Source of the DNA: Timema cristinae
Lineage: Eukaryota; Arthropoda; Insecta; Phasmatodea; Timematidae
NCBI GenBank assembly: GCA_039000515.1
Contig: JBCFYV010009882.1
Coordinates: 107,154,821-107,218,820 of the forward strand
Direction: 5' to 3'
DNA length: 64,000 nt
Shown: piece after piece, positions 1-10,759 of the stretch
Layout of the letters: every line of letters begins with the position of its first letter
How positions within the stretch are numbered: position 1 is the first letter of the stretch
The notes under the pieces: model-generated
The model's database searches: none
Told to the model about the DNA's origin: nothing
What the model saw: only the letters and a program-made list of their open reading frames with translations
Translations under genes and position numbers: made by a program

Positions 1-1130
1 TAACACGATGATGTGCCACTGTACAAAAATATATGAGAAGATACTAGAAAAGAGAATAAGAAATAAAATGAAAGGAAGGTGGAGAGAGGAACAGCACGGA
101 TTTAGGGAATAAAGGTCTATAATAGACTTAATCTTTGCCATATGACAGCTGATGGTAAGAAGGTGTGAATATGGGAAATGCTTGGAAATGGTATTTATGG
201 ATGCGGAGAAGGCATATGATAGTATGGATAAAAATAAAGTTTGGAAAGAGATGGAGGAGGCTGAAGTCTATAGAGGAGTTGTAAAGAGAGTGCAAATCAT
301 GTATGAGGATAATAGGAGTTGTGATAAGATGAAGAGTGGGAACATGGTATGGTTCCAAATACAAAATTGTGAAGGAGATTGCCCTTTCACCATTACTATT
401 TGTAATGTTAATGGAAATGGTCATGAACAAATCGGGAGGAAAACTCGGGAGGAAAGAATGAAAGCCATGATGGTTGCTGATGACTTGATGGTTTAGGGGA
501 GAAGGAAGAGGAAGTACAGGAACAGCCACAAGAATGGAATGAGGAAGTGAAAGAGTGTGGAATGATATTTGGCATGGCAAAGTGTGAAGTGACGGTAATG
601 CCAAGGAAGAGGATAAGGCCTAATAAAGCTGGATGGTGTAGAGCTGAGAAAAGTGCAGAACGAAAAATACCTTGGAAGCGTGAATGAGGTGAAAGGTGAA
701 AGTAGAGAGGATACAATGAGACGAGGACAGCAGGGAAAGTTGTTCCATAGGTATGTAAGAGAACTGCCATGGAGAAGAGAAGTGTCCTTAAAGTGTAAGT
801 AAGTGCTGTACAGGGCATACTTTGCAACCATTGTCACATATGCAGCAGAAACATGGGCAATGAATGTAAGAAAGACTGGGAAAGTTGAGACCATGGGAAT
901 GAAGAAGTTTGTGAGGAGCATCTTAGAGGTCACGAGGAGAAACAAAATTAGGAATGAAGTTACCCTGGAGAGAGTGGGGGTACAAGAAGTATATGATATA
1001 GTATAGAGATGGGAGGAGCAGATAACAATGTGTTCAGGTGAGAAGAGAAGAATGGTGGATGGATAGAGGAAGATAGAAGAATTTTACTAAACTACCCAGC
1101 CACAGGCTGGAAACAGTTAATTATGATGGT
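1..1130 (+). pseudogene. Decayed LINE reverse transcriptase fragment
   Basis: Reverse transcriptase remains of a non-LTR retrotransposon, cut by the window start. Frame fragments show the RT palm hallmark VFMDAEKAYDSMDK (around 190-240), preceded by an HGF-like motif, and later a C-terminal stretch TYAAETWAMNVRKTGK (833-890) followed by a KFVRSI-type block. These blocks in this order are typical of LINE proteins with a thumb and C-terminal region. Stops and frameshifts interrupt every frame, so it is dead. The 3' end near 1130 runs into short GATG-type repeats, as such LINEs often do. Clade is uncertain; related motifs occur in the LINE at 46.8-49.7 kb. Confidence 0.8.
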
Positions 1131-1555
1131 GATGAGTCTAACTCTTTTCATTAATTTTATTAGTGAGATTGCATTGATCGTTACAAAAATTGAGATAAAA
1201 AATGTATATTTTATTAAATTTCTTGTTTTGACTGTACCGAATGTATAAACAACATCAACTAGCAAAACACAGTATGTCCGCCTGGCTGAGACAGTGTCGG
1301 TTTACCCAACTAATGATTCACTCAAGTAAAGCGCAAGCTGTAGAGGACAGAGTGGCATTGATCCCATCTATCTTTTCTAAGATTTATGCTTTATTTTGTT
1401 CCTTCCGATAGTCATTTGGAGCTTGAGAAATTTTCTACTGTATCACTTTTGTGCTTCAGCACAAAGTTGTCTGTTGGTGGGACTACATCAAAACAAGTCT
1501 TTATTTGCCACTGGAACCATTCTCCTGCAGCAGTTCAATCAGTAGTAGGCTCGGG
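1131..1555. other. No recognised gene
   Basis: AT-rich sequence between two LINE relics. I see no open frame, repeat or exon that can be supported. Confidence 0.5.
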
Positions 1556-4445
1556 CCGAAGAACACACCAGGGTAGCCGAAGGGGTCAAGTTCCAGAAAG
1601 ACTTAGGTGGAGTTGAAGTGACAGTACAGCCATGTTACTGCAAAATCAACACCCACTGCCTTACGGGAAGGGGATGAGCCCTAAAGGCTAAGGAAACAAA
1701 CCCTAACAGAAACTGAAAAGGGGAAAGATGGGCCTAGCAAGCCAGTACTGATTGCTTTCAATCAAATAAGAAGTCTTGGAGAGACATACATATATTGTAT
1801 GTGACAACCTGCTTCTTCAAATGACAATACAAATTACGAGCAGACCGATGATTATCACCATTATAAGAGGAAATAATTAACTGGAAGACACATAATATCA
1901 AGATGGGGGATGGTTAACATAATGACAATGACAGGTCAGTGCGAAGAACTTGTAGATATTATGGATGAAAGGAACTTAGACATCTTGGGTCTGATTGAAA
2001 CAAAGTGAAAAGAGACTGGTCCTAAGACCTTGAGAAATGCGTACAAGCTTTACTGGCATGGACTAAAGGAGGAAACAAATAGTATGGGCTTCATCCTAAG
2101 CACCAATGTTGATGCTGTGGCTGAGTTACAGTTCATCAATGACAGAATAATAAAAATGCAATTACAAGGGAACAAGGACAATTTGACTCTGATCCAAGTT
2201 CATGCCCACCAAAGTGGGTCTAACATGGAAGACAAAGAAAAATTCCTAGATGAGTTGGAAAGACAAAGCGAAAATAATAACATGCTTGTGATGGGAGAAC
2301 TAAATGCCTAAGTAGGCACAAACAGAGCGAGGTACCAGAATGGCATTGGCTCACATTGTTTAGTTAACAGAAATAATGAAGGTGAAACACTATTGGATAT
2401 GTGCGCTATAAACCAACTCATTATAAAAAAAACTTGGTTTAAGAAAAGAGTAAACTACAAAGTGACTCAATACAGCTGGAATGGGCAGAGTGACACAATT
2501 ATCAACTACGTGATTACAAATAGAGCAGATTGTCGCCACGGGTGTGATGTGAAAGTCATTCTGGGAGAACACTTAGATATTGACCATCGACTACTAGTCA
2601 TGATGCTTCGAGGTGTCAACATTATAGAAGTGACAGATATAAGAGAACCAAAGATTAAGACTCGGATGTTAGAGGACTCGACAAAAAATGAAAGTTACCT
2701 GAACAAAATTAAAGAAAGGTCACCAAGTGGTAAAATTAAAGGATAAGAGGAATAGCCATATTAAAAAATTCATTAGTTGGTGTGACAGAAGAGACAGTAG
2801 GGAGGACAGAAAACAAGGTTAGGAAAAATGAAAAACGCTGGTGGAATGTGATCTGAAATTAAATAAAACAAAGAAATATGGCAAGGAGGAACATGGGCAA
2901 ATAAAAACAGAAGAAAACAGAGACAAACTAAAACCAGCCCAATTAGAAGAAACGTACAGACAGTTAAAACGCAAGGTAAAAAAGGACTATCAAGGAATAG
3001 AAAGTAAAAAGCTAGGCAGAGTTCACACACAAGTTAAAAGAGGATGCGTGGGGAAACAAAAAAAAACTACTGTACAAGGCTGTAAAGAATAAAAGGAAGG
3101 GAGACAATGAGGAAATAACAGCGCTGGAAAAAAAGTGATGGCACTATATAATACGGGATGTAAAAGAAGTGCGGAGAGAGAGATGGAGATGACCAACCAG
3201 AGGATGGTGAAAGTATTAGAGACAGGGCAGAATGACCTTTAACTTGGCTAGAAGTAGAGAAGGCGCTGGGAGCAATGAAAAGGTAGAAGTCAGTAGGGAT
3301 GAACTCAGAATTAACATGATCAAAGCATCACAATACAAAGGCTGCAATTGATATAGTGTGTTAAATGCACTGTGGAAAAATGAAGAAGTACCTAGTGACT
3401 GGAGCGAAGGTGTTATAGTTGTGCCTTTTCATAAGAAGGGCCGTAAAAGAAAATGTAAAAACTACAAAGGAATCACCCTATTATCACATGATTTGAAAAA
3501 TATTAGAGAAAATTGTTTATTAAAGGTTGAAAAAAGTAATAGAATCACTGTTTGAAGAAAAACAATATGGCTTTCGAGGAAACAGAGCCTCAATGTATTT
3601 AATCTTCACATTATGAATTTTGATGGAAAAGGAATGGAAGACAAATGCAAATCTTGTACTGGTATTTTTAGATAGTGAAAAAGTGTATGACTTTGTATAG
3701 CAGGATAAGATCTGGGAGTGCCAAAATAAAAGACATATGCTTAAGTCCCTAATACAAAAAGTGCCAGAACTGTGTAAGTATAGATGGGAACACAGAATGG
3801 TTTACAACTACACAAGGAGTCCAGTATGGCCGAGGATTATAATCCTTGTTATTATTATCATCATCACCACATCTTACTACCCATTTGGGTTATACGCACT
3901 TACGCTAATGTCTAGTGGTAGAGTGGTTGTGAGATAAAATGGAGGACCTACCGTTTAACGTGAAATCCGAGCCACGGTGGAGGCCTGGCACTATAACCCT
4001 TGTTATTCATAATTGTATAGGATGAAATAATGAATAAGTCTAAGGGAGGAGTCAGGACAAGGTACTGCCGGTGTTCACGTTTGCAGACAACATAGTAATT
4101 TGGGGAAAGATGGAAAATAAAGTAAAAGAGAGACTAGATCTATGGAAAGTGGATTTCAAGAACTTTGACCTTAAAATAAGTAAGAGCAAGAAGGTGGTCA
4201 TGTCGGCCAACAAGCAGAAAACACTAGTTAATATTATACTGGAGGGTACACACTTGTAAGAAGTGAAACAGTTCCAGTACCTCGGCAGTAATGTATTGTC
4301 AGACATCAGAACCTGTTCAGAAGTCATAAATCATAAATTGAAAGGATCTCATTTCTACCACCAAGTGAGAGAGCTGCTCTAGGACAGGGCAGTCCTCCTG
4401 AATTCCAAACATGTACTCTTCCAAAGTTATTTAGCCCCTATGGTC
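1556..4445 (+). pseudogene. Decayed LINE with endonuclease and reverse transcriptase (RTE-like)
   Basis: Broken non-LTR retrotransposon, close to full length. An AP-type endonuclease starts near 1914 with LDILGLIETK (1977-2006), followed by a GEL-N motif (2295-2309; the family usually has GD-N) and IDHRLLV (2578-2598, equivalent of the family's DH-L block). The RT region has PSDWSEGVIVVPFHKKG and NYKGITLLS (3391-3480), an HGF/YGF block (about 3565), and later FADN in place of the usual YADD (about 4080). In-frame stops and shifts are common, so no protein is made. Predicted proteins of this kind are often called craniofacial development protein 2-like in annotated genomes. A SINE interrupts it at 3854-3991. 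The untranslated-looking stretch 1556-1900 is probably its 5' part. Confidence 0.75.
3854..3991 (-). repeat. SINE-B copy, 5'-truncated, with 16-bp target duplication
   Basis: A partial copy of the same SINE as 33064-33346, in the minus orientation. It keeps the 3' tail (on this strand ATTATTATC, then a CTTACTACCC block, then GGGTTATACGC) and stops at the GGAGGCCTGGCA block, so the tRNA-like head is missing. It is flanked by TATAATCCTTGTTATT (3838-3853) and TATAACCCTTGTTATT (3992-4007), which differ at one base. A 5' truncation with a long duplication is the signature of LINE-driven target-primed insertion. The host site is the RT region of the LINE at 1556-4445. Confidence 0.85.
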
Positions 4446-4469
4446 ACGTACAGCCTCGAGAGCTTTGTA

Positions 4470-4961
4470 ATGCCACCCAGGTTAACTTTATGCCTCCTGG
4501 CACAACAATTAATGCCAATGCATATTGTGAGACCTTTAGACTGCTCCGACGGGCCATTCAGAAAAAAAGGAAGGAAATGTTGACTGATGGCGTCTGCCTA
4601 CTCCAAGACAATGCTCCGGCCCACACCACATGTGCCACCACTAGGCTGCTTGATAGTTTCAATTGGGATGTTTTGAATCATCTGCCTTGCAGTCTAGACC
4701 TTGCGCCTAGCGATTATCACTTGTTTCTTCATATGAAGAAACATCTGGGTGGAAAAAATTTGACGATGATGGGGTGAAAGAGGTCATAGCGTGGCGATAC
4801 AGAAGTTGGTTCCCAGGCTTAATAAGTGTTTGGACAATTCCGGTGAATATGTGGAAAAATAAACTTATCCATATGTAAGTTGTTTGCGGTAAAAGTTTGG
4901 TAAAGAACATTTATTTGTAAATGACATGGTCTTTGTATCTTTACTTTTCAGACACGCCTCG
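4470..4961 (+). pseudogene. mariner transposase 3' fragment
   Basis: C-terminal part of a mariner-type transposase. It shows NANAYCETFRLLRRAIQ, then LLQDNAPAH (second catalytic Asp), then DLAPSDYHLF (third Asp of the D,D34D triad) within 4490-4777. The family has about 345 aa and only the last third remains. The end at 4961 resembles a mariner terminal repeat (CAGACACGCCTCG followed by TA at 4962-4963). The 5' half and left terminal repeat are gone, so it cannot move. It abuts the dead LINE on its left. Confidence 0.85.
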
Positions 4962-4963
4962 TA

Positions 4964-5324
4964 GTTCTCCGAGAGGCTTGAATGTCCAATGGCCTTAGTA
5001 GACATTTTATAAAATACATTTTTATTTTCTAAAAATAATTTACTATTCTAAATATTTATCAGATATAATGTAATGTTACCATGTTTTACACTGCCATTTT
5101 ATCAGTAATCAATACTTTGATAAAATTTATTTGCCAAATTTCTTTATTCTGTATTATATTAAATATTTGGTTTTAAGATGTTTGAGTTCAAGTGTGTGTT
5201 TATTAGTAACTTAATCTATATTATCAAGGGTAAAAAGATAAGAAGAGTGAATTCTAAGGAAATAGAAAAACATGCTTGAAGAGAGGAAGCCACACACCTT
5301 TTTAGTGAGATGAGCATTATAATC
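4964..5324. other. No recognised gene
   Basis: AT-rich DNA between the mariner end and the hAT target duplication. Nothing can be supported here beyond an ATCATC run that served as the hAT target. Confidence 0.5.
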
Positions 5325-5838
5325 ATCATCATCAGTGGCGCGGGAACTAGGGGGTACGGGGGTAAATTTTACCCACCCAAGAAATGGAGGGGGGTAAAAA
5401 GTATCATTTTACCCCTCCGCTCTCAAACAAATATAATAAAACTTTTAGATACTAGAAAGATCTTGTTGAGGCAAGATACACAGTTCACTCTAAGGTAACA
5501 TAATAAAATTAAAATATAATCCTGTTTCGAGTGGTTTTATTGGCGAGTCCTGACCTATCGTAGGTACTGCTTAGTGCTTGGGACAGCAATCACCAGTCTC
5601 CAACACGCTCTTCTGCTAGGCGCGACAGTGCTGCTATGTTACTTTACAAGTCCACTTGTGACTTGTGCCAAAGTCTTGGAGGGGGAGGGGTTGAGACAGA
5701 AGAGAGGTAGGGGGTTGTAAATACCGTCTGGTATTCACTCATTCGCGTGGGGAAAGGTGACTTGAGTTTGTCATCAGACGACAAAGATACGTTTGTTTTT
5801 TTTACTGTTACCTTAAGTCTTACGAATTGAAGTTGACA

Positions 5839-5914
5839 ATGAAGAGAGCTCATGATGGGAAGATAACAACCTTCTTCAAAGCCAAGCAGACACAATCAAA
5901 AGAACAATGCCCTG
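5839..5914 (+). CDS. hAT transposase, exon 1
   Basis: First coding exon of the transposase. It opens with ATG in a lysine-rich start, MKRAHDGKITTFFKAKQ, similar in style to the N-termini of ZMYM1-like hAT proteins. It encodes 25 codons plus one base and ends at a strong donor (GTAAGT, 5915-5920). The phase matches exon 2 exactly. The exon is inferred from splice signals and frame continuity, without transcript data. Confidence 0.8.
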
Positions 5915-6133
5915 GTAAGTTATAACAATGAATTAAAACTGATCAATAAATTATTATCATCTCTTAGAAAGATAATTCCATTTCAATTGGTCACTAAAAT
6001 TATTCTTTTATATATACAGAGCCTAGAGAAAGTCTAATAATAAAATTCTGATTTTGAGTTTCAAATAAAATATTTTTTATATCTTTTATAGATCGCTTAT
6101 ACTTCAATAAAAATTTATATATATATATCGCAG

Positions 6134-6268
6134 GTGCTGACGATTGCAATTTACTGCAACATCAAGATGGAACCAATGAAACTTTTGCAACCAGTTCCGG
6201 AGATAAAATATCACTATCACAGTTTGAAGCCAACAATGTAGAAGCAGCGGGACATTCCTCAAAATTTG
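6134..6268 (+). CDS. hAT transposase, exon 2
   Basis: Second coding exon, 135 bp, preceded by a polypyrimidine/AT tract and CAG (6131-6133) and followed by GT at 6269. It encodes a 45-residue acidic, Ser-rich linker (contains SLSQFEANNVEAAGHSS) with no recognised domain. Entry and exit phases are both 1, so it joins exons 1 and 3 in one frame. No stop codon is present. Confidence 0.75.
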
Positions 6269-6313
6269 GTACTCATAATATGATTAATTATTACACACTT
6301 ACTCAAGTACAAT

Positions 6314-7023
6314 CAGAGGGCGCACCCACGGGGGTAGCTTTGGGGTCTGAAGCCCTCCCCCAGAAGTTAACGCTATTACAAAAATATTATTAGCATTATG
6401 TTCCGTCAATTAATCATTTATATTGTTTAATTATATTTATTATAAATTAAATTTGTACAGTAATTAGGGCTTTTCAAAGGATTACTTTTTTATGTGGATT
6501 TTAATTTTACTGTTAATTTTCACTTAAATGAAAACTGGATCTGTGCTAATGTAATATTTTCTAGAAATGGTTAAAGTATTTACTCTTTGTACATAGAGTT
6601 TTGAAGAGGGTACAGTACTTGAAATTATTATGTTAGAGCAATTATGTAAATATTATTGTATCAGCAGTTGAGATATTAATATATGCCCCCACTCCCACCA
6701 ACTGCAAATCTCGGGTGTGAAGAAGAATGTGTAAACACAGACCTGTTAACCAGTGTCGTACACAGTGACAGAGGGTAGGCCGAGGATCCACTTTTGGTAC
6801 AAATTATCTCAAATATTATCATTTACATACTTTGAAATAAAAAAATTCCCGGGTGAGAAACCCCTGGAACCCTACTTTTTAGGTGAATCTCTATCTTTCT
6901 TACCCCCCTACTTCAAATAAAATTTCCAAATATTAGAATAAATGAAATATATAATGCTGCAATTATGAAAATTATTATGTAAAAATCCCCCCCTCCCAGC
7001 TTAAAATTCTGGGTGCGCCCCTG
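6314..7023. mobile_element. Small hAT-like element nested in the transposase intron 2
   Basis: A 710-bp stretch in intron 2 with inverted ends: CAGAGGGCGCACCCA on the left and, read inward from the right, CAGGGGCGCACCCAG. The flanks are AGTACAAT (left) and AGTACGAAT (right), a near-match 8-bp duplication differing by one inserted base. It has no transposase frame, so it is non-autonomous. The small 81-aa open frame across its right end is not a gene. It adds length to intron 2 but leaves both splice sites untouched. Confidence 0.7.
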
Positions 7024-7559
7024 AGTACGAATGCAATCGAAAGATATCTGAAGAAAAAGGTGGGGTGTGGGGTATGTACTACTGCTAGAGCCTCGTACGC
7101 ACTTGATGTTTGGATTTGGATTACCAGAGAAATCTCTCTCACTACAATAAAAACCCAAATCATTTTAAAGGTATTATAAATTAGTCTATATATTATTACT
7201 TATTGCTTCTAAAATGTTAAAATGTATTACATTATTTTGTTAGCTGTTTGGTTGATTAATATTTTAATGAAGACTACTATTTTAGGTTAATAATTAACGT
7301 CAGAATGACCAACTGCGTGTAACTTACGAGAATACGATCAGGTTTAGGTCTGCAGAATATATTATTCGTACTATTTATTCAGACGTTATACTTTTATTAT
7401 TTCAAGCACTTCTATTTAAAACTACTAATTAATCAACATAATTATTATTCAATGTGCCATTGAACCGATTAGATACACTGGCCCACCTAGGGCTTGGTTG
7501 TAAATATAATGATAGTTAATTTTTTCAATTTCAATAAAAATATATTATTTGTGTTGCAG

Positions 7560-9868
7560 GTTTAACATATAAGCAGGGAGATTCTACTAGGCCTCAGGCT
7601 CATTCACAGGAGTGCATCAGGTCAACACCTTATTTTAGTTATTCTCCTGGTCCCAAAATAAATGCTGAGAGTTTCACCCTGCATGAAAGCTCCTCCAACA
7701 AGATGGATACAAGTGCAAGTGAAGGGACACAGCCTAAACCATCTGCTGCAGGTACTCGTAATTTTTCTTGGATTGGAGAGGGTCCATGCCACCTACCCAT
7801 CACAAGTCCTTATGTGGTTTCTGGTAAGAAATTTCAATTTCAAACAAAGTGGTTTACCCGATTCCCATGGCTTCATTTTGACAATGCATGCAATGGAGTT
7901 TTGTGTTATCCTTGCTGCAAAGCCGTGAATTTGAACTTAATTCCAGACAAATTAAAAAAAGTGGCATTAGTTTCGGATTTGATAAATGGAAAGGGAATTG
8001 TGAAATGGAATAAAGCTGTAGAAAAGTTCACCGCTCATATGAATAGCCCTATTCATAAAGAAGCTCTAACAAAACTTGGAGGGTTAAAATTAGTATCAGT
8101 CAATGCTCAACTGTCATCATTAGCCAAACAACAGCAAGCAAATGCTAGAGTAGCATTGAAAGCCATAATGGAATCAATAAAATATCTTGCTCGCCAAGGA
8201 TTAGATATTCGTGGACACATAACAGAGAGTGGGAATTTGTTTCAACTAAATGAACTGAGGAAGAACGATATCCCCGAACTAAAAGAATTTCTGTTACGAA
8301 AAAAGAATTATTGCTCTGATACAATTCAAAATGAGATTCTTGAGTACATGGCTCACACAATTCTGCGTGAAATCATAGAAGAAGTTCATGAAAGCAAAAT
8401 TTTCAGCTTGATTGTTGATGGTACGACTGATACGAGTGGACACGAACAGGTATCAATATGTGTCAGAATACTGAATAAATATGAACCCGAAGAGTTGTTC
8501 CTTGGTTTGTATGAATGTGCCAGTAAATCTGACAAAAGTGTATCAGACCTCATTCTCGATGTGCTGTTACGCTGTGGACTATCGACAGAAAACCTCAGAG
8601 GGCAATGCTACGATGGTGGTTCTAACATGAGATCTGCCTGCAAGGGTGTTCAAGCACTAATGAAAGAGAAGCAGCCTCTTGCTCTCTTTGTTCACTGCGG
8701 AAGCCATAGCCTCAACCTAGCTCTTCAGGATACGACCAAATCCATCCCTCTAATACGAGATGTACTATCTTGGATGAATGATGTGGGTGTAATGATAAGG
8801 GGTTCACCCAAAAGAATGGTATCTTTTGAAGACATTAAGGCCTCTGAAGGTAGCACTATCCATGGTTGCCCACGCCCTCTTTGCCCAACCAGGTGGACTG
8901 TGAGATGCATTGCTATTCACACCATTTTGAATAATTACTCATTTGTTCTTTCATGTCTTGAGGAGTTGGCAATGTCTAAGGATGACTGTGCTGCCAAAGC
9001 CCGTGGGTTACACGATTATTTTTTAAAAGGGTCTGTATATTTTTCACTTCTTGTTTGCATCAATATTTTCGAACCAACAGAAAAACTAAGTCTGATACTG
9101 CAAAGATCACCACTTACACATACTGGAGCGAAAGAAGCCGTAAGTACTGTACTTGAAGATCTCAAGACAAAGAGGAATGAACTAGAGTTCGAAAATTTGT
9201 GGTCACAGATGCTGAAGAAAGTGGAAGAGTTTGATCTTGAACCACCTTCTTTACCCCGTGTTTGTCGTGTTCCTAGAAGACTCGAACACAATGAAACACA
9301 AACAGGTCACACATGGGCAAGTCCCAAAGATAATATTAAGTCGGTATACTATGAAACCTTGGACACAATCTGTGGAGAAATTGAATACAGGTTCAACCAA
9401 CCAGATTTTCAAGAGTACTGCATATTGGAGGAAATCTTACTCTCGAAGTCAAATGAATTTACTGAACCCATGATGAAAGTTTTGAACAAAAGAAGTATTT
9501 GCCCAAAAGAGCTGAAAACTGAGTTGACGATGTGTAGCAAAATCATTCATTTTTCTAGCATCTCCAGCACGTTCACCGAATTTCAAGGCCTGCACGAGGA
9601 AACAAGAAGTTTATTTCCTCACACTGAAGAGATTCTGAAAACTCTGATAGTGATACCAGCTACATCAGCTACTGCAGAAAGAAGTTTTTCAATGCTTGGA
9701 CGCATAAAAAACTATCTTTGCTCTACGATGATGCAACGTAAACTAAATCACCTGTGTCTGCTTAATGCATACCCTGAGAGACTCAACAAACTTGACATTG
9801 CGAAACTAGTTAGTGGTTTTATAGCTAGTAGCGAATATAGGGCAAAGGTGTTTGGAAACATACTTTAA
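7560..9868 (+). CDS. hAT transposase, exon 3 (ZMYM1-like, TTF zinc finger, DUF4371, hAT dimerisation)
   Basis: Main exon; with exons 1 and 2 the protein is 839 aa. It starts after GTGTTGCAG and stays open to TAA at 9866-9868. A frame with its own ATG at 7703 gives 721 aa, but the reading frame continues upstream to the acceptor. In order: a TTF-type zinc-binding region (WFTRFPWLHFDNACNGVLC..C, about residues 165-195 of 839), an RNase H-like DUF4371 core with IVDGTTD (first Asp, about 357) and CYDGGSNM (second Asp, about 422), and the C-terminal dimerisation block TSATAERSFSMLGRIKNYL with the catalytic Glu (about 777). Annotated relatives are often named zinc finger MYM-type protein 1-like. 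It should bind the element's ends and cut and paste it in the nucleus. No lesion is visible. Confidence 0.93.
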
Positions 9869-10150
9869 TTTTGTTGTTTTTAATCATTTTGAGTTGAGCA
9901 GCATCAGATATATTTTTTCTTAATTAGTTTTGTGTGTATTCATTCTAATTTTTGACATGCCCATAATTAATGAGAGAAAAACACATTTGGACTGTTAAAT
10001 ATTACATTTTATTGGTCTTTTTTAAATCTAAAAAATGTTATTCCCTATAAAAGCCCATGATTATATTTACCCCCCCAAATAAAAACGTTCCTGCGCCACT
10101 GATCATCATCATTATGTGTTAAAAAGAATTTTATTTTATTTTAAACTTAC

Positions 10151-10271
10151 CATTAAAAGCACACAGCACTGCAGTGTGACCTAGTTCCTCTTCAGCATCC
10201 ATTCGAGAATTCACTTCTTTGAAAACGTTTATACCATTTCGATGCATCCACTCCCGGTTTCCTATCAAGAC
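10151..10271 (-). CDS. ATP7: ATP7 copper-transporting ATPase, exon K (nucleotide-binding domain)
   Basis: Last ATP7 exon seen in the window, 121 bp. It encodes [17 protein letters not shown], then an acidic stretch and [17 protein letters not shown] is a signature of the copper-ATPase nucleotide-binding domain. Acceptor AG at 10272-10273 and donor GTAAGT at 10145-10150 are canonical. It starts in phase 0 and ends with one base of a Gly codon. The following exons (GDG hinge, final helices) are not in 1-10150. An intact hAT element sits about 40 bp past the donor. Confidence 0.97.
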
Positions 10272-10759
10272 CTATATCAAAAACCATAAAAGTTGCAAAT
10301 AGTTAATGTAAATTTAACAATAATAATGAACAATTGTAGAGCAAGAATGCTTAACTAATATATCACGGCTATTCACATCACGTAGAAATAAGGAATATAG
10401 AATTTAGAATAAATATACAACATTAACATAAAGGGAGATAAGAAAACCATTTGTAAGAACAAAAACTAAATATACTGGGTTGAGATTCAAACTTCGGCTT
10501 GTTGGTCATCAATATACCAAACAAGACCGCCACATTTGTCTGTGTAAACACAAATTAAGGTTTAAAGAACAATAAAGTTATTTTTAGTAGTGACCATAAA
10601 GACATATCAAACAAAATAAATAAATCATTTAGCAAGTGAAATATTTTGAAATTTAATTTTCTATTAAAATTGATGTCATAACCACTAAGCAATGTTTGAA
10701 TGTTTCTTTTGATATACATAGCTCGAGTGGACGCACATGCTAAAAAGTTGTGGCTTATC
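10272..10759. other. ATP7 intron sequence
   Basis: AT-rich intron DNA. Around 10485-10545 there is a weak minus-strand tRNA-like stretch with a B-box-like GTTTGAATCTC, perhaps a decayed SINE head. Nothing else is supported. Confidence 0.4.

Larger units (their letters stand above)
5333..10101 (+). mobile_element. Complete hAT transposon with 8-bp target duplication
   Basis: A full DNA transposon of 4769 bp. The left end begins CAGTGGCGCGGGAAC and the right end, read from outside, begins CAGTGGCGCAGGAAC; 14 of 15 bases match. ATCATCAT flanks both sides (5325-5332 and 10102-10109), the 8-bp duplication expected for hAT. Both ends carry G-rich or C-rich stretches with GGGGGTAAAT-type motifs just inside. 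Inside is a three-exon transposase gene with no stop or frameshift. It lies in an ATP7 intron on the opposite strand and ends about 40 bp from the splice donor at 10150. Intact ends, duplication and ORF suggest recent insertion and possible activity; activity itself is inference. Confidence 0.95.

Noticed and set aside
128..945. Long minus-strand frames (139-158 codons) opposite the first LINE
   Set aside because: They are shadows of the plus-strand reverse transcriptase relic, rich in Ser, Phe and His with no domain.
1..10150. Next ATP7 exon with the TGDN / GDG region
   Set aside because: No minus-strand frame with these motifs is present; the gene continues before the window.
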